Part shown: positions 33,350 to 42,675 of the stretch, piece after piece | Layout: every line of letters begins with the position of its first letter | Numbering within the stretch: the stretch's first letter is position 1 | Assembly: GCF_000943545.1 (NCBI RefSeq) | Contig: NZ_JTHP01000021.1 | Span: 1 to 64,000 of the forward strand | DNA from: Paenibacillus terrae | Lineage (GTDB): Bacteria > Bacillota > Bacilli > Paenibacillales > Paenibacillaceae | Length of the DNA: 64,000 nucleotides | Direction of reading: 5' to 3' | Translations under genes and position numbers: made by a program | The notes under the pieces: model-generated | Databases searched by the model: none | Seen by the model: only the letters and a program-made list of their open reading frames with translations | What the model was told of the DNA's origin: nothing

Positions 33350-34219
33350 TTACTTTTTCATAACCGGAATCCATACTTCGCAGCGGTAGTCCTCAGCCCG
33401 CGAGTCCCCCATCATATATACTTCCAGCTCGGGTCCACCTGAATGCTCATAATTGCTGGCCGGGAACCATTCCTGAAAAATTCGTTGCCATACCTTTTGG
33501 ATCGAGTGAGGCATAGGGCCGATGGATGTAAACACGGCCCAGGTTGCAGCCGGAATCGTTCTGGCATCCAATCCGTTGGAAGCGGCTACGTCCTCGCTGC
33601 CCTCTGCGGCAATCAGGTACGTGAATTTCTCTTCCCCATGCTTGAAATCCAAACAAATACCGAGGATATCCTCGCTTGTTCCCAAGGCTTGAATCCGATC
33701 CGACGTACCATCTGCGTTCAACTCGTCCCAGAATTTCGGGATTTCCCGGAAATTTTCACCGTCTTTCGTTGTGACTTGGATGGACTTGCCAATGACTGTA
33801 AAGGCTGCTTTCTCTACAATTTTATAATTCATATCCTGATCTCCCTTCAACGATAGATGGAAGGTAATACGTGGAAAGGCTTTCAGGTTCACCCCAGGGC
33901 TTCTGGCCTCAGAGGGAGATATACCGTGTACCTTACGGAACGCTTTAGAAAAAGATTCGGGGGAATCATATCCGTATTTGAACGCTACATCCAAGACTTT
34001 GGTGGTAGAAAGACTCAATTCCTGTGCAGCCAAGGTCAATCGACGTTTACGTACATATTCGGCTACTGTGACGCCAGTTAGCATATGAAACATACGTTGA
34101 AAATGAAAAGGAGACGAATAGGCTGCTTTTGCAATTTCGTCGATATCCAGTGGCTGCTGCATTCTTTCTTCCATCAGATCCAGTGCGTTCTTGATCCGAA
34201 GTAACCATTCCAACCGCAT
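33350..34219 (-). CDS. AraC-family regulator with GyrI-like effector domain
   Basis: 289 residues. N-terminal double helix-turn-helix of AraC type (residues ~8-105; SSPFHFQRMFHMLTGVTVAEY and YGYDSPESFSKAFRKVHG) and a C-terminal GyrI/SbmC-like small-molecule-binding domain (from ~130). This order is that of Rob, SoxS-like sensors and multidrug regulators. The start is the ATG at 34219 behind GGAAGGTG. It stands alone; targets unknown. Confidence 0.88.
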   Translation of the reverse strand: MRLEWLLRIKNALDLMEERMQQPLDIDEIAKAAYSSPFHFQRMFHMLTGVTVAEYVRKRRLTLAAQELSLSTTKVLDVAFKYGYDSPESFSKAFRKVHGISPSEARSPGVNLKAFPRITFHLSLKGDQDMNYKIVEKAAFTVIGKSIQVTTKDGENFREIPKFWDELNADGTSDRIQALGTSEDILGICLDFKHGEEKFTYLIAAEGSEDVAASNGLDARTIPAATWAVFTSIGPMPHSIQKVWQRIFQEWFPASNYEHSGGPELEVYMMGDSRAEDYRCEVWIPVMKK

Positions 34220-34501
34220 CACCTTCCTTGGTTGTAATCATACCATTAGCGGTGTCCGTAATCCTGTCTTTGCGTGCTCTTGTTGAACAGACTCTGTCGC
34301 CTAGTTTAATGGGACGCATACTCTGTTTCAAGTCGGAGTTTCATACTGAAATTTTGGAGGATACATTTCGCCTGCCCCCTTGTGTTCATAATTAAAATTT
34401 GGGACAATGAAAGAAGCGTTTAAATAGCGAAGACTGCTTAAACATGCTATGATGCAATGATGGCTGAGACGAATTTTAACGTTTTGAAAAGAGGATCGAA
34501 C

Positions 34502-35599
34502 ATGAAAAAAGAATCCATTTATGGATTAACACTAGATCAGTTGACAGCATGGCTCATCGAGCGTGGACATAAGAAATCCCGGGCGTTGCAGGTATGGGAC
34601 GCACTTTATCGGAAACGGATTACTGATTTTGCTGCGATGACGGAGATTCATGAGAACTGTACCCGCCTGCTGGCAGAGCATTTTCCGATTGAAACATTGG
34701 AAGAACACGTAAAGCAGCAGTCGGCGGATGGGACGGTCAAATTCTTGTTCCGTCTCCAGGATGGAAATCTGATTGAAACAGTATTGATGCGGCACAAGTT
34801 TGGGCTGTCGGTATGTGTGACAACGCAGGTGGGCTGTAACATCGGGTGCAGCTTTTGCGCGAGTGGGCTGTTGAAGAAGAGCCGTGACCTATCCAGCGGT
34901 GAAATCGTCGAGCAGATTATGAAGGTGCAGTTGTATCTGGATCAGGAACGTCCAGGCGACCGGGTCAGTCACGTGGTTGTGATGGGGATTGGCGAGCCGT
35001 TTGATAACTTCGTGAACCTGTCCGATTTCATTCGGGTCATTAAGGATCATAAAGGGCTGGCGATTGGTCCGCGACATATTACGGTTTCTACGAGTGGACT
35101 TGCCGATAAAATTATTGAATTTGCCGATTCCGATCTGCATGTCAATCTGGCAATTTCCCTCCATGCGCCGAATAATGAGACCCGCACCCGCATCATGAAG
35201 ATTAATCGGGCGATTCCGATTGAGAAGCTGATGCAGGCGATTGATTATTATTTGGACAAAACAAATCGTCGGATTACGCTGGAGTATATTTTGCTGAAGG
35301 ATATTAATGATACCAAGGAGCATGCGCTGGAGTTGGCTGAGTTGGTAGGCCATCGTCGCAATTTGGCAAATGTAAACCTGATTCCATACAATCCGGTGGA
35401 TGAGCATAGCCAATACCAGCGGAGTGAGTCGGAGTCGATTACGGGCTTCTATGATGTTCTGAAAAAACAAGGCATTAGCTGTAGTGTTCGGTTGGAGCAT
35501 GGAGTCGACATTGACGCGGCTTGCGGACAGTTGCGCAGCAAGCAAATCCGCAAGGATGCAAAAGGTAGTCGCAATCCGGAACGCGAGGCGATTAGTTAA
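34502..35599 (+). CDS. RlmN/Cfr-family radical-SAM 23S rRNA (A2503) methyltransferase
   Basis: 365 residues. Radical-SAM cluster CNIGCSFC (CxxxCxxC), [10 protein letters not shown], the [12 protein letters not shown]-binding segment, and a C-terminal IDAACGQL whose Cys is the methyl carrier in RlmN and Cfr. RlmN makes m2A2503 in 23S rRNA (and m2A37 in some tRNAs); Cfr makes m8A2503 and confers antibiotic resistance. The N-terminal accessory region and the VMGIGEPF motif favour the RlmN side, but its [13 protein letters not shown] loop is not the standard one, and a housekeeping rlmN usually sits elsewhere, so this may be a second copy. The start is the ATG at 34502 with GAGGAT upstream. Confidence 0.82.
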   Translation: MKKESIYGLTLDQLTAWLIERGHKKSRALQVWDALYRKRITDFAAMTEIHENCTRLLAEHFPIETLEEHVKQQSADGTVKFLFRLQDGNLIETVLMRHKFGLSVCVTTQVGCNIGCSFCASGLLKKSRDLSSGEIVEQIMKVQLYLDQERPGDRVSHVVVMGIGEPFDNFVNLSDFIRVIKDHKGLAIGPRHITVSTSGLADKIIEFADSDLHVNLAISLHAPNNETRTRIMKINRAIPIEKLMQAIDYYLDKTNRRITLEYILLKDINDTKEHALELAELVGHRRNLANVNLIPYNPVDEHSQYQRSESESITGFYDVLKKQGISCSVRLEHGVDIDAACGQLRSKQIRKDAKGSRNPEREAIS

Positions 35600-35606
35600 T
35601 ACAGAA

Positions 35607-35636
35607 GCGTACTCTTTAACAGGAGTACGCTTTTTT
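35607..35636 (+). terminator. Intrinsic terminator after the rlmN-like gene
   Basis: GCGTACTC pairs with GAGTACGC over an eight-base loop, followed by six T, eight bases past the stop. Confidence 0.88.
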
Positions 35637-35756
35637 ATGCCTGGATTATGGAGGAGAAAGAAAAGCACTCAAACCTAACTCAGTCTATAAATGTGAAAAT
35701 AGTCACGTAATCATGGCTGTTTTTACGTTATAGTGAGTGGTTAGTGGAGGGGTTAT

Positions 35757-36458
35757 ATGGCTAACGTAATTTCGAATGTGGCGCTCGTTCCGGGCATTTA
35801 TGTGATGAAAATAGAGGGAACCTTTAAAGGGGAAATGGGCCAGTTTTACATGCTGCGCAGCGGAACCGGGTACCCATTGCTACCTAGACCTATCAGCATT
35901 TACGATATCGGAGATGAGGACATTTCCTTTTTATATCGGGTTGTTGGAGAAGGGACCCATTTGTTTTCCCAGTTGCAGTCGGGGCAGGAGATTCAGTTGG
36001 AAGGACCTTTCGGCAACGGTTTTCCTCAGGTGGAGGGCAGCTTGGCGTTAGTTGGCGGTGGTATGGGCACGGCCCCCTTGCTGCTGGCTGCAAAGCATTA
36101 TCCGCATGCACATGTTTATTTGGGATTTGCGCAGCAAGCCTTTGGAGTGGATGCTTTTGAAGCTGTGGCAGCATCTGTGCAGGTTCGTGTAGGGGGAAGC
36201 ATCGTCGAGAAGGTCGATCCTCATCTCTATGCGAATATGTTTTCTTGTGGACCGACTCCGATGCTACAAGCGCTTGCGATGAAGACAGCTGGCTCGTCGT
36301 CCCGTTTATATATTTCAACAGAAAGACATATGGCCTGTGGTATTGGCGCGTGTTTGGGCTGCACCATGCATACCCGTGGAGGTAATAAGAGGGTGTGTAA
36401 GGAAGGGCCTGTATTCCCGGTAGAGGAGGTGGATTTTGATGATCTCCATGGCGTGTAA
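35757..36458 (+). CDS. pyrK: Dihydroorotate dehydrogenase electron-transfer subunit
   Basis: 233-residue FAD/[2Fe-2S] subunit that lets the PyrD catalytic subunit use NAD+. Ferredoxin-reductase-like FAD part ([11 protein letters not shown]), NAD-binding [13 protein letters not shown], and a C-terminal cluster-binding segment with Cys residues in [12 protein letters not shown] plus RVCKEGP. All four cluster cysteines are present. GGAGGGG precedes the ATG, and the last 20 bases overlap pyrD, giving coupled translation of the heterotetramer partners. Other pyrimidine genes are absent here. Confidence 0.92.
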   Translation: MANVISNVALVPGIYVMKIEGTFKGEMGQFYMLRSGTGYPLLPRPISIYDIGDEDISFLYRVVGEGTHLFSQLQSGQEIQLEGPFGNGFPQVEGSLALVGGGMGTAPLLLAAKHYPHAHVYLGFAQQAFGVDAFEAVAASVQVRVGGSIVEKVDPHLYANMFSCGPTPMLQALAMKTAGSSSRLYISTERHMACGIGACLGCTMHTRGGNKRVCKEGPVFPVEEVDFDDLHGV

Positions 36459-37371
36459 TATTGCGGGCGTACCGTTCAAGAACCCGATCATCATGGCATC
36501 CGGTACATTTGGGTTCGGGCGTGAGTATGCGGAATTTTACTCTCCTGAACTGTTGGGGGGCATCGTCGGCAAGGGATTAACCCTTCATCCGAAGGCGGGC
36601 AATACCGGATCACGTATACATGAAACAGCATCTGGTATGCTCAATAGTGTGGGACTGGAAAATCCGGGGGTTGCGGCCTTTTTGAAGGATGAGCTGGATG
36701 ACATGACGCGCTGGAATACGGCTGTAATTGCTAACGTGGGTGGCTCCAATCTGGAGGAGTACGTTCAGGCTGTAGCCATGATTACGGAAAATGCGCAAAA
36801 ACGGCGCACGATGAATCGCAGAGGCGTCGATATGCTGGAACTGAACATTTCCTGCCCCAACGTAAAGCAGGGCGGAATGCAATTCGGCATTCAGACGGAG
36901 GTGGCGCGGGACGTAGTACGGCAGGTGCGCAATGTAACGGCGCTTCCGCTGGTCGTGAAGCTGTCCCCAAATGCAGAGAATATTACGCAGATGGCGGTCA
37001 TGTGCGAGGAAGAAGGCGCAGACGGTGTCTCGCTGATCAATACATTTTCTGCGATGAAAATTGATATACGTCGGCGGCGAAGTGTTTTTACGAATACGTA
37101 TGCAGGTCTTTCTGGCCCGGCGATCAAGCCGATTGCCTTGCGCATGGTTCATCAGGTGGCGCAGGCAGTATCCATTCCGGTGATCGGGATGGGGGGCATC
37201 AGCTCGGTGGAGGATATTATCGAATTTACGATGGCAGGAGCAGCTGCGATTCAGGTGGGAACATACAATTTTGTCCACTTGCACGCAGGAGCTGAGCTGG
37301 TCTACGGTCTTGAACAATGGATGCAACGGGAAAAGGTGCAGACGTTGGACGAGATCCGGGGAATCTTGTGA
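36439..37371 (+). CDS. pyrD: Dihydroorotate dehydrogenase, class 1B catalytic subunit
   Basis: 310-residue FMN enzyme oxidising dihydroorotate to orotate, fourth step of UMP synthesis. Class-1 catalytic Cys is in [15 protein letters not shown] and phosphate contacts are in [22 protein letters not shown] and [11 protein letters not shown]. Pairing with PyrK marks it as type 1B. The start is the ATG at 36439 with AGGAGGTGG eight bases upstream. In many Bacilli these two genes are inside the pyr operon; here they form a separate unit closed by a terminator, so they may be a relocated or an additional pair. Confidence 0.94.
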   Translation: MISMACNIAGVPFKNPIIMASGTFGFGREYAEFYSPELLGGIVGKGLTLHPKAGNTGSRIHETASGMLNSVGLENPGVAAFLKDELDDMTRWNTAVIANVGGSNLEEYVQAVAMITENAQKRRTMNRRGVDMLELNISCPNVKQGGMQFGIQTEVARDVVRQVRNVTALPLVVKLSPNAENITQMAVMCEEEGADGVSLINTFSAMKIDIRRRRSVFTNTYAGLSGPAIKPIALRMVHQVAQAVSIPVIGMGGISSVEDIIEFTMAGAAAIQVGTYNFVHLHAGAELVYGLEQWMQREKVQTLDEIRGIL

Positions 37372-37404
37372 ATTTCGTACTCGTTTGCATAAACTTAAGC
37401 ATAC

Positions 37405-37438
37405 AAAACCGGCTTGTCTTCCAGGGCAAGCCGGTTTT
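37405..37438 (+). terminator. Intrinsic terminator of pyrK-pyrD
   Basis: AAAACCGGCTTG pairs perfectly with CAAGCCGGTTTT over a ten-base loop. Symmetrical enough to act on the convergent small gene as well. Confidence 0.88.
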
Positions 37439-37470
37439 GTGTTTTATTGTACCGAAACAGCCAAGCTCAA

Positions 37471-37653
37471 CTAGTGGTTAATATCGCACTTGTTCAAGAT
37501 GAACGAAATTTGGTTTTCCAGCCGATGAATGGCTTCCTTGGAAGCTTGGTCGCTAACACCTTGTTCCTGAAGCGCAGCGAGTTCCTGCTTGAGCTGATGA
37601 AGATCCTGCCCTGCATTGGCGCAGTTGTAATTACTCTCGAGATTGTCAATCAT
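37471..37653 (-). CDS. Small helical protein of unknown function
   Basis: 60 residues, mainly charged and helical (LHQLKQELAALQEQGVSDQA, then IHRLENQISFILNKC), with heptad-like leucines that suggest a short coiled coil. GGAGG lies eight bases before the ATG, which argues for real translation. It has two Cys but no CxxC motif. It superficially resembles Spo0E-like proteins in size but lacks the SxxLDxLI signature. It lies between pyrD and the sensor kinase, on the opposite strand. Confidence 0.6.
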   Translation of the reverse strand: MIDNLESNYNCANAGQDLHQLKQELAALQEQGVSDQASKEAIHRLENQISFILNKCDINH

Positions 37654-37883
37654 CCGATGTCCTCCATTTCGTTAGGTATACGTCCTTATTATGGAGAATT
37701 GATCCTTCCTTATTCAGCATATTGTCTTATTTCAGATAGAGGCTACGTTTGTTGTCGTTGGGAGGTTTTTAGAGCTTGCAGATTAAGAAGGAATTTGTCA
37801 AACGGTGTCGAATATCAAGGGATTATAGGAGTAAAAGACATGCTCTTCTTCCCAATGGAGAGCTTGAAAAAAGAAGCAAGGTG

Positions 37884-39533
37884 ATGGGGTTGTGGTTCAA
37901 ACGTAAGTCGAAACCGAGACGACAATTCAAAGTTTCGCTACAGTTCATGATTATTATTTTGGTTGTTTTAGCTATCATTATTTCCTTAATTATTTCCTTG
38001 CTTCTCATTCGTAATTTCGTGATTAACAAGCATTTTGATAATACGAAGGAAAAACTTTCGGGTATTGCCAAGGTCATTGCAAGTGACAGCGATGTCATTC
38101 GAAATGTCGAGCAGGGAGTTCCTGTGAAGCAGATTCAGGACTATTCGCTTAGAGTAATGAATAATGTTAATGTGGATTTTGTTGTCATTCTGAACCGCGA
38201 TTTAATTCGGCTATCCCATCCAGATGCAACGATGATTGGCAAACCGTTCTCTGATTTGAATGATGCCAGAAGAACGCTGTCCGGTCAGGGGCATTTTTCT
38301 GAAAATATAGGTATTTTGGGCTCAGGCTACCGATATTTTGCACCGATATTTAATAAACAGAATGAGGTCATTGGCATTGTATGTGTGGGACTGACAATGA
38401 GAACTCTAAATTATGATTTGATGCAGGCGCAGTATACCATTTTTGGAGGACTGATGCTTGGGCTCTTTAGTGGAATTCTGGGTGCCATCTTCCTGGCTCA
38501 AAAAATCAAAACGATTTTATTCGGGCTTGAGCCGCAAGAGATAGCAGCACGATTACGTGAAAAAGAAATTATTGAAGATGAGGTCGCTGAAGGAATTATA
38601 GCCATTTCGGCTGACAAGAAAATTATACTCATGAACAAAGAAGCTCAGGCCAAGTATCAACTGGCGAACCAGGACATGGAAGCCCCGATTGGCGAGCAGG
38701 TCGATACCAACTTTTATAATGTGCTCTTCAAAAGAGTGTTTGATGATAAGAAGAAGATCAAGGATCGCTCATTTTATGTGAATGGTATAGAAGTCATTGC
38801 GACAATAACCCCTATGTATATTGAAAATGAGTTTTTTGGAGCAGTTGCAACGCTGCGAGACCAATCCGAGATGATTCATCTTAGCAACCAGTTAAGTGGT
38901 ACAAAATATTATATTAACTCACTTCGCGGACAGACCCATGAATTTATGAACAAAATGCACGTCATATCCGGACTGATTGAGATGAGGCAATATGCAGAGG
39001 TCAGTCAGTATATTCAGCAACTAAATCACCGGTATCAAAATGAGGTAGGCTTTCTGACCGAGAGAATTAAAGTTCCGGCATTAGCAGGTTTTATTATGGG
39101 TAAAATCAACGAAGCACGCGAACAGAATATTTCGGTTCTTCTTGAAGAAAGCTCGAATGTCTCTAATGTGGAGATGCAGGACATTGTTCATAATGTCATA
39201 CACATACTGGGCAATTTTTTTGACAACGCCATAGACTCGATTTTACAAAAAAAACAACCTGGTAGAATTGAGTTGAAATTAAACTATGAGTGTGAGGGAA
39301 ATGTATTCATTCTGAAAGTGAAAGATAATGGTATGGGGATTGATTTTGAAATGCAAAAAAGAATATTCGAGCATGGTTTCTCAACCAAAGGAGAAGATAG
39401 AGGCTACGGCTTGAATCTGGTTAAAACCATGGTGGATAACCATCAGGGAATCATTGAGATTGACAGCCAGCCGGGCCTGGGAACAAGTATATATGTAGAG
39501 TTGCCCTGTACATTGGAGGTGACAAATGAATGA
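37884..39533 (+). CDS. CitA/DcuS-family sensor histidine kinase
   Basis: About 549 residues. Membrane helix 1 (SLQFMIIILVVLAIIISL), a periplasmic-type PDC sensor domain with the family's RLSHPDATMIGKPF carboxylate-binding motif, membrane helix 2, a cytoplasmic PAS domain, and a kinase whose H-box is the DcuS type (GQTHEFMNKMHVISG). The N-box is NFFDNAIDS and the G-box GYGLNLVKTM. Relatives sense C4-dicarboxylates or citrate. An ATG at 37884 gives a normal N-terminus; a TTG at 37776 has GGGAGG ten bases upstream and would add 36 basic residues. It overlaps its regulator by four bases. Confidence 0.9.
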   Translation: MGLWFKRKSKPRRQFKVSLQFMIIILVVLAIIISLIISLLLIRNFVINKHFDNTKEKLSGIAKVIASDSDVIRNVEQGVPVKQIQDYSLRVMNNVNVDFVVILNRDLIRLSHPDATMIGKPFSDLNDARRTLSGQGHFSENIGILGSGYRYFAPIFNKQNEVIGIVCVGLTMRTLNYDLMQAQYTIFGGLMLGLFSGILGAIFLAQKIKTILFGLEPQEIAARLREKEIIEDEVAEGIIAISADKKIILMNKEAQAKYQLANQDMEAPIGEQVDTNFYNVLFKRVFDDKKKIKDRSFYVNGIEVIATITPMYIENEFFGAVATLRDQSEMIHLSNQLSGTKYYINSLRGQTHEFMNKMHVISGLIEMRQYAEVSQYIQQLNHRYQNEVGFLTERIKVPALAGFIMGKINEAREQNISVLLEESSNVSNVEMQDIVHNVIHILGNFFDNAIDSILQKKQPGRIELKLNYECEGNVFILKVKDNGMGIDFEMQKRIFEHGFSTKGEDRGYGLNLVKTMVDNHQGIIEIDSQPGLGTSIYVELPCTLEVTNE

Positions 39534-40255
39534 AGGTTCTGATTGTTGAGGATGATCCCATGGTTGCTGAGCTAAATCAACAGTTTATTGAGCGCATGGA
39601 CAATTTGGATGTTGTATGTAAGGCAGATACTGTCAAGAAAGCACAGGATTGTCTTCAAAAATGGACACCGGATCTGGTATTGCTGGACGTTTATTTACCT
39701 GGAAAAAGCGGATTAACTTTATTATCACATATTCAGGAGCATCAGTATCATGCGTCGGTTATTTTAATTACGGCTGCAAAAGACATTCAAACGGTGAAGG
39801 AAGCTGTTTTTTATGGAGTTGCAGACTATTTAATTAAACCCTTTACATTCGAACGCTTTAAGTTGGCTGTTGAGAAAATCCAGCGTCTGGCCACGGTGAT
39901 GGAGGAAGGGAACGGAATTAATCAAGCTGCCATTGATCATTATTTTAATAAAGATGAGCATACGGGTATGGAGAAGAAAGGATCTCCTGAAAACCTATCC
40001 AAAAATCTTTCCAAAAACCTGTCCAAACTGACCATGACCACGATACTGAAGAGCATCCAAGAGCTGGATGGTCAATTTTCAGTCGAAACCTTAGCCAGAG
40101 AAGTGGACTTGTCCCGTATTACGGTGAAAAAATATATTCAGTTCCTGGTGGACGATGGCTTCTTGATTGAATCGATAGAATACCACAAGGTTGGAAGGCC
40201 GCTAATGCTCTATCAGGTGAATCCTAATTTAAAAGAACCGCTATTTCCATTGTAA
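39530..40255 (+). CDS. CitB/DcuR-family response regulator
   Basis: 241 residues. Receiver domain with VEDDPM, phospho-Asp in LVLLDVYLPGKSG, and Lys in YLIKPF. A Ser/Asn/Lys-rich linker with a triple repeat (NLSKNLSKNLSKLT) leads to a C-terminal helix-turn-helix (VETLAREVDLSRITVKKYI). Pairs with the upstream kinase. By analogy with CitT, MalR and DctR it should activate organic-acid uptake genes; the convergent AEC carrier at 41344 is the obvious candidate, with paired inverted motifs in its promoter region. Confidence 0.9.
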   Translation: MKVLIVEDDPMVAELNQQFIERMDNLDVVCKADTVKKAQDCLQKWTPDLVLLDVYLPGKSGLTLLSHIQEHQYHASVILITAAKDIQTVKEAVFYGVADYLIKPFTFERFKLAVEKIQRLATVMEEGNGINQAAIDHYFNKDEHTGMEKKGSPENLSKNLSKNLSKLTMTTILKSIQELDGQFSVETLAREVDLSRITVKKYIQFLVDDGFLIESIEYHKVGRPLMLYQVNPNLKEPLFPL

Positions 40256-40279
40256 TTCTGGAAATAGCGGTTCTCTTTT
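40231..40279. terminator. Bidirectional terminator between the regulator and the dehydrogenase
   Basis: AGAACCGCTATTTCC pairs with GGAAATAGCGGTTCT, with A and T tracts outside. The regulator's stop codon lies in the loop, so the last codons are inside the stem. Confidence 0.88.
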
Positions 40280-40306
40280 GTCCAACGAGAGTGTTGAGCT
40301 TCCTAA

Positions 40307-41326
40307 TTAGTTCATAGAAAGAACAGGAAGTGGGACCAGATTATCCGAGGATTGGGTCGTGAGTATATCATGGAAGTTGTCGTAGCTGGTTTCAATCATG
40401 TTGGATAACGCCGTAACGGTATTCGAGCCAGCATGAGGCGTGACCAAGACTCTTGGATACAGCTCCAGAAGCTTCTGGATGGTTGGGTCCGGGAGCATTT
40501 GCCATGGGTCAAATGCTCTGAAAAATAATTCATCTTCTTTAGGGAAGACATCCGTAGCGAAGCCTTCCAGATGGTTGCTAAGCAAAGCGTCCAAAATGGC
40601 TTGGTTATCTTGTAATTCGCCACGTGAAGTATTGATTAGAATAGATCCCTTTTTCATTTTTTCTAAAAAGCTGGCGTTAATCATTTTGTCGTTCTGTCCC
40701 GGCAGATAAGGAACATGCACACTGACGACATCACTCTCTGCCAGTAGCTCATCTAAAGTTGTAAATGGAATGACTTCCTTGGCTGTGTCGGATTGGTACA
40801 CATCATAGCCAATAACAGATGCTCCTAAGCCTTTAAACAATTTGGCTTCCGTCAGACCAATGCGACCGACCCCGATGATCCCAACTTTACAGTTATGGAT
40901 CTCTTTGCTGAATGTATGCTCGTCCACAATGAAATTTTTGAACGAGCTTTTGGCAGTCATATAAGCTGTATGACGGAACAGCATCATAGCCAGAGTTAAG
41001 GATAGCTCCGCGATGGCATTCGGAGAGTAGGACGGCACGCGTGCGACCTTCATTCCGAACTCGCTGCAGGCATCCAAATCAATGTGGTTGATTCCGACCG
41101 TTCTGGTGAAAACATATTGAATGCCGTATTCCTTAAATTTCGTGAGATTCTCTCGATTTGCGGCACAGTTTCCTCTTAACAAAACGGCATCATGATGCTG
41201 TGCCAATTCTGCATTGCTGGAGGTTAACAACTCTTCTTCCAACGTTAGTTGAAAGTTATATTTATTGAGGTCATGGAAATATGGTTGCTCATAAGAACGG
41301 ACACCATAGCAAATTATTTTTAACAT
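40307..41326 (-). CDS. D-isomer-specific 2-hydroxyacid dehydrogenase (D-lactate dehydrogenase-like)
   Basis: 339 residues. Catalytic residues of the family are visible: Arg in NTSRGEL, Glu in VFPKEDE and His in VTPHAGSNT. The Rossmann motif is VGIIGVGRIG with Asp (GYDVYQ) after it, indicating NAD. The overall pattern (VGINHIDLDA, ELSLTLAMMLFRH) resembles LdhA/VanH D-lactate dehydrogenases. It lies 17 bases downstream of the AEC carrier gene in the same direction; together they suggest uptake and oxidation, or export, of a 2-hydroxyacid such as D-lactate or D-malate. AGGGGG precedes the ATG. Confidence 0.88.
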   Translation of the reverse strand: MLKIICYGVRSYEQPYFHDLNKYNFQLTLEEELLTSSNAELAQHHDAVLLRGNCAANRENLTKFKEYGIQYVFTRTVGINHIDLDACSEFGMKVARVPSYSPNAIAELSLTLAMMLFRHTAYMTAKSSFKNFIVDEHTFSKEIHNCKVGIIGVGRIGLTEAKLFKGLGASVIGYDVYQSDTAKEVIPFTTLDELLAESDVVSVHVPYLPGQNDKMINASFLEKMKKGSILINTSRGELQDNQAILDALLSNHLEGFATDVFPKEDELFFRAFDPWQMLPDPTIQKLLELYPRVLVTPHAGSNTVTALSNMIETSYDNFHDILTTQSSDNLVPLPVLSMN

Positions 41327-41343
41327 GTTGTTTTCCCCCTGAT

Positions 41344-42399
41344 TTAGAAAATGCCAATTTTATCAATGATATTTAGCGTGATGATCCAAACTGGAATCAT
41401 GACGACAGAAGTTATAGTAGATAGAAGCGATGCATTGGAAGTCAATATGGCTTCCTTATCGAAACTGATGGCATAGGCTGCGGCTACGGTAGCTGTAGGA
41501 GTAGCCATCATAATGACAATAGTAGATAAAGCGACAGTATCGACCGACAGAATATGAGATACAGTTAACAAAGCCAGCAAAACGATGTTAACAATAGGTA
41601 CAAGCCAAACCTTAACTATGCTGTAATACCAAGAGGTCTTGTCAGTAGCTGCCGACTTGAAGCTGATCTCACCCAATGTAGAACCAATCGATAACCAGGC
41701 TAATGGAGAAGCTAGCCCAGCAAGGTAGGTCATGGGCTTGAACAACCAGACAGCGGTTTGATCAATTCTTAGAAAAGCGAATTGCTGAATGGCCCCATCC
41801 TCAGTAGCTACGCTCATCTGTGGCAAATAACCCTGAAACAACCAAACAAACAAGCCTAGAAAAGTGGCGATAACGATCGGATTTAAAAACATGGTTTTGA
41901 GATTTTTAAGCTCCATTTTTAAGCCGCTCATTTTGATATAGCCATAGGAGTATAAGAAAATGCGGTAGCCTATGTTAAAAATGGAACTGTACATAACTCC
42001 GGTAGGACCATAGATTGCCGCAACAATTGGAATTCCGAAAAAAGTAGTAGAACCGAAAATAGTTAATACCCGCAGAACATCCTGTTTATCCTTGTTGTAG
42101 CTCAGGAAGAAAGGTTTTGAAATAAAAATGAGAATAATATAAATTAAAATTCCCCATATTAAAACATTCATGCCTTGCTCTAATATTGTAGGATTAATAT
42201 CCTGCATGAAAGAATTAAAGGCTAGCGCTGGTAAAGCCACGGTTAAAACAACCTTGGACAGCAGCTTTCCTACTTGTGCTGTGAAAATCCCCTTCTTGCG
42301 GCAAAAGAAACCGAGAAGGATAATAAAAACGGTGGAAGCGATGGAACTGAGAATATTATTATCTGTTAAGGTCGATGTAATCATTTGTAGTAAAGACAT
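41344..42399 (-). CDS. AEC (auxin efflux carrier)-family transporter, probable organic-acid carrier
   Basis: 351 residues with about ten membrane helices in the two-repeat AEC layout (LLGFFCRKKGIFTAQVGKLL in the first half; polar helix breaks near VALPALAF and in GSTLGEISFKS). Bacterial members such as MleP and MdcF carry malate, malonate or lactate. It is transcribed ahead of the 2-hydroxyacid dehydrogenase. GAGAGGG precedes the ATG. Control by the adjacent CitS/T-like system is likely from position and from inverted motifs in its promoter region. Confidence 0.88.
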   Translation of the reverse strand: MSLLQMITSTLTDNNILSSIASTVFIILLGFFCRKKGIFTAQVGKLLSKVVLTVALPALAFNSFMQDINPTILEQGMNVLIWGILIYIILIFISKPFFLSYNKDKQDVLRVLTIFGSTTFFGIPIVAAIYGPTGVMYSSIFNIGYRIFLYSYGYIKMSGLKMELKNLKTMFLNPIVIATFLGLFVWLFQGYLPQMSVATEDGAIQQFAFLRIDQTAVWLFKPMTYLAGLASPLAWLSIGSTLGEISFKSAATDKTSWYYSIVKVWLVPIVNIVLLALLTVSHILSVDTVALSTIVIMMATPTATVAAAYAISFDKEAILTSNASLLSTITSVVMIPVWIITLNIIDKIGIF

Positions 42400-42420
42400 A
42401 GATAAAACCCTCTCTTGTAC

Positions 42421-42513
42421 CTTTTTTCACAAATATGACTATGCAATTCCCTGATCTTTTGGCCAAAGTGGTTGGTTTGCACTTTTATAGTAAAATGACT
42501 TTGTGAAAAAAAG
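42421..42513 (-). promoter_or_regulatory. Paired inverted motifs in the AEC carrier promoter region
   Basis: CTTTTTTCACAAA (42421-42433) and its complement TTTGTGAAAAAAAG (42500-42513) face each other about 65 bases apart, 20-115 bases upstream of the carrier start. They fit a pair of activator sites, most plausibly for the neighbouring CitB/DcuR-type regulator. Confidence 0.45.
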
Positions 42514-42675
42514 AACAATATCTAATTAATTTAACTTATGAAACTAATTTAAAAAATTTATACATTACATCAGATGTGAAAATGAGAGGTACTCACCAAC
42601 ATACATGCTATAATGTAAGTCATTAAACCCCACTTAATCAGTGGGTTAAATAGAGGAAACAAGCAGGAGGAACCT

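Noticed and set aside
39990-40030. Tandem AACCTATCCAAAAATCTTTCC-like repeat in the response regulator gene.
   Set aside because: It encodes an NLSK triple repeat in the interdomain linker and keeps the frame; a normal flexible linker rather than a separate element.
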